Shown here: positions 48,926 through 60,939 of the stretch, piece after piece
Position numbering within the stretch: the stretch's first letter is position 1
How the letters are laid out: every line of letters starts with the position of its first letter
The notes under the pieces: generated by a model
Database searches by the model: none
Seen by the model: the letters and a program-made list of their open reading frames with translations, nothing else
Told to the model about the DNA's origin: nothing
Translations under genes and position numbers: made by a program
From: Ariolimax columbianus
Lineage: Eukaryota; Mollusca; Gastropoda; Stylommatophora; Arionidae
Direction: 5' to 3'
DNA: 64,000 bases
Assembly (NCBI GenBank): GCA_036924085.1
Contig: JAVGWX010000002.1
Location: 84,500,704 to 84,564,703, forward strand

Positions 48926-51900
48926 GTAAAACTACTTGAAAGTGAGAGGAAATGCTTTTAACTTATCCACATAATTAGTGCGTTACAATTGCAATACATT
49001 TCAAAGTGCTAAACATTGTCTTAGTTTATGATCGGCAATTTTTTTCAAATCGCCTTATTACTCAATTTTGATTTTGGAAACATTGGTTTTTCTTGTTAGT
49101 AAAATTACTTGAAAATCAGTGGAAATGCTGTTACTTTATCCACATAATTAGTGCGTTACAATTGCAATACATTTCAAAGTGCTGAAAATTGTCTGAACTT
49201 ATGATATGCTATTTTTTTACAAATCGCTTTCTACTCAATTTTAATTTTAGAAACATTGGTTTTTCTTGTCAGTAAAATTACTTGAAAGTCAGCGGAAATG
49301 CTTTCAACTTATCCACATAATTAGTACGTTAAAATTGCAATACATTTCAAAGTGCTGAAAATTGTTCAAACTTATAATATGCAATTTTTTTTCAAATCGC
49401 CTTCTACTCAGATTTGATTTTAGAAACATTGGTTTTTCTTGTTAGAAAAATTACTTGAAAGTCAGTGGAAATGCTTTTAACTTATCCACATAATTAGTGC
49501 GTTACAATTGCAATACATTTCAAAGTTCTGAAAATTGAATAAACTTATGATCTGCTATTTATTTTTCAAATCGCTTTCTACTCAATTTTGATTTTAGAAA
49601 ACATTGGATTTTCTGGTCAGTAAAATTACTTGAAGATCAGTGGAAATGCTTTTAACTTATCCACATAATTAGTGCGTTACAATTGCAATACATTTCAAAG
49701 TTCTGAAAATTGAATAAACTTATGATCTGCTATTTTTTTACAAATCGCTTTCTACTCAATTTTGATTTTAGAAACATTGGTTTTTCTTGTCAGTAAAATT
49801 ACTTGAAAGTCAGTGGAAATGCTTTTAACATATCCACATAATTAGTACGTTAAAATTGCAATACATTTCAAAGTGCTGAAAATTGTTCAAACTTATAATA
49901 TGCAATTTTTTTTAAATCTTCTTTAATTTTGATTTTAGAAACATTGGTTTTTCTTGTAAGTAAAACTACTTGAAAGTGAGAGGAAATGCTTTTAACTTAT
50001 CCACATAATTAGTGCGTTACAATTGCAATACATTTCAAAGTGCTGAACATTGTCTTAGTTTATGATCGGCAAATTTTTTTTCAAATCGCCTTATTACTCA
50101 ATTTTGATTTTAGAAACATTGGTTTTTCTTGTTAGAAAAATTACTTGAAAGTCAGTGGAAATGCTTTTAACTTATCCACATAATTAGTGCGTTACAATTG
50201 CAATACATTTCAAAGTTCTGAAAATTGAATAAACTTATGATCTGCTATTTTTTTACAAATCGCTTTCTACTCAATTATGATTTTAGAAACATTGGTTTTT
50301 CTTGTCAGTAAAATTACTTGAAAGTCAGTGGAAATGCTTTCAACTTATCCACATAATTAGTACGTTAAAATTGCAATACATTTCAAAGTGCTGAAAATTG
50401 TTCAAACTTATAATATGCAATTTTTTTTTCAAATCGCCTTCTATACTCAGATTTGATTTTAGAAACATTGGTTTTTCTTGTTAGAAAAATTGCTTGAAAG
50501 TCAGTGGAAATGCTTTTAACTTATCCACATAATTAGTGCGTTACAATTGCAATACATTTCAAAGTTCTGAAAATTGAATAAACTTATGATCTGCTATTTA
50601 TTTTTCAAATCGCTTTCTACTCAATTTTGATTTTAGAAAACATTGGATTTTCTGGTCAGTAAAATTACTTGAAAATCAGTGGAAATGCTTTTAACTTATC
50701 CACATAATTAGTGCGTTACAATTGCAATACATTTCAAAGTTCTGAAAATTGAATAAACTTATGATCTTCTATTTTTTTTCAAATCGCTTTCTACTCAATT
50801 TTGATTTTAGAGACATTGGTTTTTCTTGTTAGTAAAATTACTTGAAAGTCAGTGGAAATGCTTTTAACTTATCCACATAATTAGTGCGTTACAATTGCAA
50901 TACATTTCAAAGTTCTGAAAATTGAATAAACTTATGATCTGCTATTTTTTTACAAATCGCTTTCTACTCAATTATGATTTTAGAAACATTGGTTTTTCTT
51001 GTCAGTAAAATTACTTGAAAGTCAGTGGAAATGCTTTTAACATATCCACATAATTAGTACGTTAAAATTGCAATACATTTCAAAGTGCTGAAAATTGTTC
51101 AAACTTATAATATGCAATTTTTTTTCAAATCGCCTTTAATTTTGATTTTAGAAACATTGGTTTTTCTTGTAAGTAAAACTACTTGAAAGTGAGAGGAAAT
51201 GCTTTTAACTTATCCACATAATTAGTGCGTTACAATTGCAATACATTTCAAAGTGCTGAACATTGTCTTAGTTTATGATCGGCAATTTTTTTTCAAATCG
51301 CCTTATTACTCAATTTTGATTTTAGAAACATTGGTTTTTCTTGTTAGAAAAATTACTTGAAAGTCAGTGGAAATGCTTTTTACTTATCCACATAATTAGT
51401 GCGTTTCAATTGCAATACATTTCAAAGTGCTGAAAATTGTCTGAACTTATGATATGCTATTTTTTTACAAATCGCTTTCTACTCAATTTTAATTTTAGAA
51501 ACATTGGTTTTTCTTGTCAGTAAAATTACTTGAAAGTCAGTGGAAATGCTTTCAACTTATCCACATAATTAGTACGTTAAAATTGCAATACATTTCAAAG
51601 TGCTGAAAATTGTTTAAACTTATAATATGCAATTTTTTTTCAAATCGCCTTCTATACTCAGATTTGATTTTAGAAACATTGGTTTTTCTTGTTAGAAAAA
51701 TTGCTTGAAAGTCAGTGGAAATGCTTTTAACTTATCCACATAATTAGTGCGTTACAATTGCAATACATTTCAAAGTTCTGAAAATTGAATAAACTTATGA
51801 TCTGCTATTTATTTTTCAAATCGCTTTCTACTCAATTTTGATTTTAGAAAACATTGGATTTTCTGGTCAGTAAAATTACTTGAAAATCAGTGGAAATGCT

Positions 51901-52245
51901 TTTAACTTATCCACATAATTAGTGCGTTACAATTGCAATACATTTCAAAGTTCTGAAAATTGAATAAACTTATGATCTTCTATTTTTTTTCAAATCGCTT
52001 TCTACTCAATTTTGATTTTAGAAACATTGGTTTTTCTTGTTAGTAAAATTACTTGAAAGTCAGTGGAAATGCTTTTAACATATCCACATAATTAGTACGT
52101 TAAAATTGCAACACATTTCAAAGTGCTGAAAATTGTTTAAACTTATAATATGCAATTTTTTTTCAAATCGCCTTTAATTTTGATTTTAGAAACATTGGTT
52201 TTTTTTGTAATTAAACTACTTGAAAGTGAGAGGAAATGCTTTTAT

Positions 52246-52269
52246 CTTTTATCTAATCTTTTATCTAAT
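52246..52269 (+). repeat. 12-bp tandem microduplication inside a monomer
   Basis: CTTTTATCTAAT occurs twice in a row and replaces the usual CTTATCCACATAAT, so this monomer (F type) has no TATCCACA motif and is about 10 bp longer. It is the only place I noticed where the central conserved segment is rewritten rather than point-mutated. The nearby TTTATCTTATCC of F monomers could be the seed for slippage. Confidence 0.85.
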
Positions 52270-52639
52270 TAGTGCGTTACAATTGCAATACATTTCAAAG
52301 TGCTGAACATTGTCTTAGTTTATAATCGGCAATTTTTTTTCAAATCGCCTTATTACTCAATTTTGATTTTAGAAACATTGGTTTTTCTTGTTAGTAAAAT
52401 TACTTGAAAGTCAGTGGAAATGCTTTTAACTTATCCACATAATTAGTACGTTACAATTGCAATACATTTCAAAGTGCTGAAAATTGTCTGAACTTATGAT
52501 CTGCTATTTTTTTTCAAATCGCTTTCTACTCAATTTTGATTTTAGAAACATTGGATTTTCTGGTCAGTAAAATTACTTGAAAGTCAGTGGAAATGCTTTT
52601 AACTTATCCACATAATTAGTGCGTTACAATTGCAATACA

Positions 52640-53200
52640 TTTCAAAGTTCTGAAAATCGAATAAACTTATGATCTTCTATTTTTTTTCAAATCGCTTTCT
52701 ACTCAATTTTGATTTTAGAAACATTGGTTTTTCTTGTTAGTAAAAATACTTGAAAGTCAGTGGAAATGCTTTTAACTTATCCACATAATTAGTGCGTTAC
52801 AATTGCAATACATTTCAAAGTTCTGAAAATTGAATAAACTTATGATCTGCTATTTTTTTACAAATCGCTTTCTACTCAATTATGATTTTAGAAACATTGG
52901 TTTTTCTTGTCAGTAAAATTACTTGAAAGTCAGTGGAAATGCTTTTAACATATCCACATAATTAGTACGTTAAAATTGCAATACATTTCAAAGTGCTGAA
53001 AATTGTTCAAACTTATATTATGCAATTTTTTTTCAAATCGCATTTAATTTTGATTTTAGAAACATTGGTTTTTCTTGTAAGTAAAACTACTTGAAAGTGA
53101 GAGGAAATGCTTTTAACTTATCCACATAATTAGTGCGTTACAATTGCAATACATTTCAAAGTGCTGAACATTGTCTTAGTTTATGATCGGCAATTTTTTT
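52640..53200 (+). repeat. Recurring module of the right-hand region, copy at 52.6 kb
   Basis: A set of C (ending GAAAATCGAATAAAC), D, E (CTTATATTATGC) and F (CGCATTTAATTTTG) monomers recurs in this part of the window. GAAAATCGA occurs at 52652, 55756, 57565, 61185 and 63255, that is at spacings of 3,104, 1,809, 3,620 and 2,070 bp, and is not seen left of 52 kb. It identifies a regional HOR family distinct from the central 14-36 kb family. Confidence 0.75.
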
Positions 53201-53376
53201 CAAATCGCCTTATTACTCAATTTTGATTTTAGAAACATTGGTTTTTCTTGTTAGTAAAATTACTTGAAAATCAGTGGAAATGCTTTTACTTTATCCACAT
53301 AATTAGTGTGTTACAATTGCAATACATTTCAAAGTGCTGAAAATTGTCTGAACTTATGATATGCTATTTTTTTACA

Positions 53377-53464
53377 AATCGCTTTCTACTCAATTTTAAT
53401 TTTAGAAACATTGGTTTTTCTTGTCAGTAAAATTACTTGAAAGTCAGTGGAAATGCTTTCAACT
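53377..53464 (+). repeat. Half-monomer 5 (88 bp)
   Basis: Uses the same CTTATCGC junction but in a different monomer background: normal TACTCAATTTTAATTTTAG, ACTTGAAAG and GCTTTCAACTTAT. The next unit has GAAACTTTGATTTTTC. The background shows this is either an independent deletion at the same site or the junction transferred by conversion. Confidence 0.87.
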
Positions 53465-54324
53465 TATCGCTTTCTACTCAATTTTGATTTTAGAAACTTT
53501 GATTTTTCTTGTTAGAAAAATTACTTGAAAGTCAGTGGAAATGCTTTTAACTTATCCACATAATTAGTGCGTTACAATTGCAATACATTTCAAAGTTCTG
53601 AAAATTGAATAAACTTATGATCTGCTATTTTTTTTCAAATCGCTTTCTACTCAATTTTGATTTTAGAAACATTGGATTTTCTGGTCAGTAAAATTACTTG
53701 AAAGTCAGTGGAAATGCTTTTAACTTATCCACATAATTAGTGCGTTACAATTGCAATACATTTCAAAGTTCTGAAAATTGAATAAACTTATGATCTGCTA
53801 TTTTTTTTCAAATCGCTTTCTACTCAATTTTGATTTTTAGAAACATTGGTTTTTCTTGTTAGTAAAATTACTTGAAAGTCAGTGGAAATGCTTTTAACTT
53901 ATCCACATAATTAGTGCGTTACAATTGCAATACATTTCAAAGTTCTAAAAATTGAATAAACTTATGATCTGCTATTTTTTTACAAATCGCTTTCTACTCA
54001 ATTTTGATTTTAGAAACATTGGTTTTTCTTGTCAGTAAAATTACTTGAAAGTCAGTGGAAATGCTTTTAACATATCCACATAATTAGTACGTTAAAAATG
54101 CAACACATTTCAAAGTGCTGAAAATTGTTCAAACTTATAATATGCAATTTTTTTTCAAATCGCCTTTAATTTTGATTTTAGAAACATTGGTTTTTTTTGT
54201 AATTAAACTACTTGAAAGTGAGAGGAAATGCTTTTATCTTATCCACATAATTAGTGCGTTACAATTGCAATACATTTCAAAGTGCTGAACATTGTCTGAA
54301 CTTATGATCTGCTATTTTTTTTCA

Positions 54325-54412
54325 AATCGCTTTCTACTCAATTTTGATTTTAGAAACATTGGTTTTTCTTGTCAGTAAAATTACTTGAAAGTCAGTGGAA
54401 ATGCTTTCAACT
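54325..54412 (+). repeat. Half-monomer 6 (88 bp)
   Basis: Same junction and same following GAAACTTTGATTTTTC unit as half-monomer 5, 948 bp downstream, but with GATTTTAG where copy 5 has AATTTTAG. Confidence 0.87.
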
Positions 54413-56480
54413 TATCGCTTTCTACTCAATTTTGATTTTAGAAACTTTGATTTTTCTTGTTAGAAAAATTACTTGAAAGTCAGTGGAAATGCTTTTAACT
54501 TATCCACATAATTAGTGCGTTACAATTGCAATACATTTCAAAGTTCTGAAAATTGAATAAACTTATGATCTGCTATTTTTTTTCAAATCGCTTTCTACTC
54601 AATTTTGATTTTAGAAACATTGGATTTTCTGGTCAGTAAAATTACTTGAAAGTCAGTGGAAATGCTTTTAACTTATCCACATAATTAGTGCGTTACAATT
54701 GCAATACATTTCAAAGTTCTGAAAATTGAATAAACTTATGATCTGCTATTTTTTTACAAATCGCTTTCTACTCAATTATGATTTTAGAAACATTGGTTTT
54801 TCTTGTCAGTAAAATTACTTGAAAGTCAGTGGAAATGCTTTTAACATATCCACATAATTAGTACGTTAAAATTGCAATACATTTCAAAGTGCTGAAAATT
54901 GTTCAAACTTATATTATGCAATTTTTTTTCAAATCGCATTTAATTTTGATTTTAGAAACATTGGTTTTTCTTGTAAGTAAAACTACTTGAAAGTGAGAGG
55001 AAATGCTTTTAACTTATCCACATAATTAGTGCGTTACAATTGCAATACATTTCAAAGTGCTGAACATTGTCTTAGTTTATGATCGGCAATTTTTTTCAAA
55101 TCGCCTTATTACTCAATTTTGATTTTAGAAACATTGGTTTTTCTTGTTAGTAAAATTACTTGAAAATCAGTGGAAATGCTTTTACTTTATCCACATAATT
55201 AGTGCGTTACAATTGCAATACATTTCAAAGTGCTGAAAATTGTCTGAACTTATGATATGCAATTTTTTTACAAATCGCTTTCTACTCAATTTTAATTTTA
55301 GAAACATTGGTTTTTCTTGTCAGTAAAATTACTTGAAAGTCAGTGGAAATGCTTTCAACTTATCCACATAATTAGTACGTTAAAATTGCAATACATTTCA
55401 AAGTGCTGAAAATTGTTTAAACTTATAATATGCAATTTTTTTTCAAATCGCCTTCTATACTCAGATTTGATTTTAGAAACATTGGTTTTTCTTGTTAGAA
55501 AAATTGCTTGAAAGTCAGTGGAAATGCTTTTAACTTATCCACATAATTAGTGCGTTACAATTGCAATACATTTCAAAGTTCTGAAAATTGTCTGAACTTA
55601 TGATCTGCTATTTTTTTTCAAATCGCTTTCTACTCAATTTTGATTTTAGAAACATTGGATTTTCTGGTCAGTAAAATTACTTGAAAGTCAGTGGAAATGC
55701 TTTTAACTTATCCACATAATTAGTGCGTTACAATTGCAATACATTTCAAAGTTCTGAAAATCGAATAAACTTATGATCTTCTATTTTTTTTCAAATCGCT
55801 TTCTACTCAATTTTGATTTTAGAAACATTGGTTTTTCTTGTTAGTAAAATTACTTGAAAGTCAGTGGAAATGCTTTTAACTTATCCACATAATTAGTGCG
55901 TTACAATTGCAATACATTTCAAAGTTCTGAAAATTGAATAAACTTATGATCTGCTATTTTTTTACAAATCGCTTTCTACTCAATTATGATTTTAGAAACA
56001 TTGGTTTTTCTTGTCAGTAAAATTACTTGAAAGTCAGTGGAAATGCTTTTAACATATCCACATAATTAGTACGTTAAAATTGCAATACATTTCAAAGTGC
56101 TGAAAATTGTTCAAACTTATATTATGCAATTTTTTTTCAAATCGCATTTAATTTTGATTTTAGAAACATTGGTTTTTCTTGTAAGTAAAACTACTTGAAA
56201 GTGAGAGGAAATGCTTTTAACTTATCCACATAATTAGTGCGTTACAATTGCAATACATTTCAAAGTGCTGAACATTGTCTTAGTTTATGATCGGCAATTT
56301 TTTTCAAATCGCCTTATTACTCAATTTTGATTTTAGAAACATTGGTTTTTCTTGTCAGTAAAATTACTTGAAAATCAGTGGAAATGCTTTTACTTTATCC
56401 ACATAATTAGTGCGTTACAATTGCAATACATTTCAAAGTGCTGAAAATTGTCTGAACTTATGATATGCTATTTTTTTACA

Positions 56481-56568
56481 AATCGCTTTCTACTCAATTT
56501 TAATTTTAGAAACATTGGTTTTTCTTGTCAGTAAAATTACTTGAAAGTCAGTGGAAATGCTTTCAACT
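56481..56568 (+). repeat. Half-monomer 7 (88 bp)
   Basis: Same junction and following unit as half-monomers 5 and 6, 2,156 bp after copy 6. It shares AATTTTAATTTTAG with copy 5. Confidence 0.87.
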
Positions 56569-59500
56569 TATCGCTTTCTACTCAATTTTGATTTTAGAAA
56601 CTTTGATTTTTCTTGTTAGAAAAATTACTTGAAAGTCAGTGGAAATGCTTTTAACTTATCCACATAATTAGTGCGTTACAATTGCAATACATTTCAAAGT
56701 TCTGAAAATTGAATAAACTTATGATCTGCTATTTTTTTTCAAATCGCTTTCTACTCAATTTTGATTTTAGAAACATTGGTTTTTCTTGTTAGTAAAATTA
56801 CTTGAAAGTCAGTGGAAATGCTTTTAACTTATCCACATAATTAGTGCGTTACAATTGCAATACATTTCAAAGTTCTAAAAATTGAATAAACTTATGATCT
56901 GCTATTTTTTTACAAATCGGTTTCTACTCAATTTTGATTTTAGAAACATTGGTTTTTCTTGTCAGTAAAATTACTTGAAAGTCAGTGGAAATGCTTTTAA
57001 CATATCCACATAATTAGTACGTTAAAATTGCAACACATTTCAAAGTGCTGAAAATTGTTCAAACTTATAATATGCAATTTTTTTTTCAAATCGCCTTTAA
57101 TTTTGATTTTAGAAACATTGGTTTTTTTTGTAATTAAACTACTTGAAAGTGAGAGGAAATGCTTTTATCTTATCCACATAATTAGTGCGTTACAATTGCA
57201 ATACATTTCAAAGTGCTGAACATTGTCTTAGTTTATAATCGGCAATTTTTTTTCAAATCGCCTTATTACTCAATTTTGATTTTAGAAACATTGGTTTTTC
57301 TTGTTAGTAAAATTACTTGAAAGTCAGTGGAAATGCTTTTAAATTATCCACATAATTAGTACGTTACAATTGCAATACATTTCAAAGTGCTGAAAATTGT
57401 CTGAACTTATGATCTGCTATTTTTTTTCAAATCGCTTTCTACTCAATTTTGATTTTAGAAACATTGGATTTTCTGGTCAGTAAAATTACTTGAAAGTCAG
57501 TGGAAATGCTTTTAACTTATCCACATAATTAGTGCGTTACAATTGCAATACATTTCAAAGTTCTGAAAATCGAATAAACTTATGATCTTCTATTTTTTTT
57601 CAAATCGCTTTCTACTCAATTTTGATTTTAGAAACATTGGTTTTTCTTGTTAGTAAAATTACTTGAAAGTCAGTGGAAATGCTTTTAACTTATCCACATA
57701 ATTAGTGCGTTACAATTGCAATACATTTCAAAGTTCTGAAAATTGAATAAACTTATGATCTGCTATTTTTTTACAAATCGCTTTCTACTCAATTATGATT
57801 TTAGAAACATTGGTTTTTCTTGTCAGTAAAATTACTTGAAAGTCAGTGGAAATGCTTTTAACATATCCACATAATTAGTACGTTAAAATTGCAATACATT
57901 TCAAAGTGCTGAAAATTGTTCAAACTTATATTATGCAATTTTTTTTCAAATCGCATTTAATTTTGATTTTAGAAACATCGGTTTTTCTTGTAAGTAAAAC
58001 TACTTGAAAGTGAGAGGAAATGCTTTTAACTTATCCACATAATTAGTGCGTTACAATTGCAATACATTTCAAAGTGCTGAACATTGTCTTAGTTTATAAT
58101 CGGCAATTTTTTTCAAATCGCCTTATTACTCAATTTTAATTTTAGAAACATTGGTTTTTCTTGTCAGTAAAATTACTTGAAAGTCAGTGGAAATGCTTTC
58201 AACTTATCCACATAATTAGTACGTTAAAATTGCAATACATTTCAAAGTGCTGAAAATTGTTTAAACTTATAATATGCAATTTTTTTTCAAATCGCCTTCT
58301 ATACTCAGATTTGATTTTAGAAACATTGGTTTTTCTTGTTAGAAAAATTACTTGAAAGTCAGTGGAAATGCTTTTAACTTATCCACATAATTAGTGCGTT
58401 ACAATTGCAATACATTTCAAAGTTCTGAAAATTGAATAAACTTATGATCTGCTATTTATTTTTCAAATCGCTTTCTATTCAATTTTGATTTTAGAAAACA
58501 TTGGATTTTCTGGTCAGTAAAATTACTTGAAAATCAGTGGAAATGCTTTTAACTTATCCACATAATTAGTGCGTTACAATTGCAATACATTTCAAAGTTC
58601 TGAAAATTGAATAAACTTATGATCTTCTATTTTTTTTCAAATCGCTTTCTACTCAATTTTGATTTTAGAAACATTGGTTTTTCTTGTTAGTAAAATTACT
58701 TGAAAGTCAGTGGAAATGCTTTAAACATATCCACATAATTAGTACGTTAAAATTGCAACACATTTCAAAGTGCTGAAAATTGTTCAAACTTATAATATGC
58801 AATTTTTTTTCAAATCGCCTTTAATTTTGATTTTAGAAACATTGGTTTTTTTTGTAATTAAACTACTTGAAAGTGAGAGGAAATGCTTTTATCTTATCCA
58901 CATAATTAGTGCGTTACAATTGCAATACATTTCAAAGTGCTAAACATTGTCTTAGTTTATAATCAACAATTTTTTTTCAAATCGCCTTATTACTTAATTT
59001 TGATTTTAGAAACATTGGTTTTTCTTGTTAGTAAAATTACTTGAAAGTCAGTGGAAATGCTTTTAACTTATCCACATAATTAGTACGTTACAATTGCAAT
59101 ACATTTCAAAGTGCTGAAAATTGTCTGAACTTATGATCTGCTATTTTTTTTCAAATTGCTTTCTACTCAATTTTGATTTTAGAAACATTGGATTTTCTGG
59201 TCAGTAAAATTACTTGAAAGTCAGTGGAAATGCTTTTAACCTATCCACATAATTAGTGCGTTACAATTGCAATACATTTCAAAGTTCTGAAAATTGAATA
59301 AACTTATGATCTGCTATTTTTTTACAAATCGCTTTCTACTCAATTATGATTTTAGAAACATTGGTTTTTCTTGTCAGTAAAATTACTTGAAAGTCAGTGG
59401 AAATGCTTTTAACATATCCACATAATTAGTACGTTAAAATTGCAATACATTTCAAAGTGCTGAAAATTGTTCAAACTTATATTATGCAATTTTTTTTCAA

Positions 59501-60939
59501 ATCGCATTTAATTTTGATTTTAGAAACATTGGTTTTTCTTGTAAGTAAAACTACTTGAAAGTGAGAGGAAATGCTTTTAACTTATCCACATAATTAGTGC
59601 GTTACAATTGCAATACATTTCAAAGTGCTGAACATTGTCTTAGTTTATGATCGGCAATTTTTTTCAAATCGCCATATTACTCAATTTTGATTTTAGAAAC
59701 ATTGGTTTTTCTTGTTAGTAAAATTACTTGAAAATCAGTGGAAATGCTTTTACTTTATCCACATAATTAGTGCGTTACAATTGCAATACATTTCAAAGTG
59801 CTGAAAATTGTCTGAACTTATGATATGCTATTTTTTTACAAATCGCTTTCTCCTCAATTTTAATTTTAGAAACATTGGTTTTTCTTGTCAGTAAAATTAC
59901 TTGAAAGTCAGTGGAAATGCTTTCAACTTATCCACATAATTAGTACGTTAAAATTGCAATACATTTCAAAGTGCTGAAAATTGTTTAAACTTATAATATG
60001 CAATTTTTTTTCAAATCGCCTTATTACTCAATTTTGATTTTAGAAACATTGGTTTTTCTTGTTAGTAAAATTACTTGAAAGTCAGTGGAAATGCTTTTAA
60101 CTTATCCACATAATTAGTGCGTTACAATTGCAATACATTTCAAAGTTCTGAAAATTGAATAAACTTATGATCTGCTATTTTTTTACAAATCGCTTTCTAC
60201 TCAATTATGATTTTAGAAACATTGGTTTTTCTTGTCAGTAAAATTACTTGAAAGTCAGTGGAAATGCTTTTAACATATCCACATAATTAGTACGTTAAAA
60301 TTGCAATACATTTCAAAGTGCTGAAAATTGTTCAAACTTATATTATGCAATTTTTTTTCAAATCGCATTTAATTTTGATTTTAGAAACATTGGTTTTTCT
60401 TGTAAGTAAAACTACTTGAAAGTGAGAGGAAATGCTTTTAACTTATCCACATAATTAGTGCGTTACAATTGCAATACATTTCAAAGTGCTGAACATTGTC
60501 TTAGTTTATGATCGGCAATTTTTTTCAAATCGCCTTATTACTCAATTTTGATTTTAGAAACATTGGTTTTTCTTGTTAGTAAAATTACTTGAAAATCAGT
60601 GGAAATGCTTTTACTTTATCCACATAATTAGTGCGTTACAATTGCAATACATTTCAAAGTGCTGAAAATTGTCTGAACTTATGATATGCAATTTTTTTAC
60701 AAATCGCTTTCTACTCAATTTTAATTTTAGAAACATTGGTTTTTCTTGTCAGTAAAATTACTTGAAAGTCAGTGGAAATGCTTTCAACTTATCCACATAA
60801 TTAGTACGTTAAAATTGCAATACATTTCAAAGTGCTGAAAATTGTTTAAACTTATAATATGCAATTTTTTTTCAAATCGCCTTCTATACTCAGATTTGAT
60901 TTTAGAAACATTGGTTTTTCTTGTTAGAAAAATTGCTTG

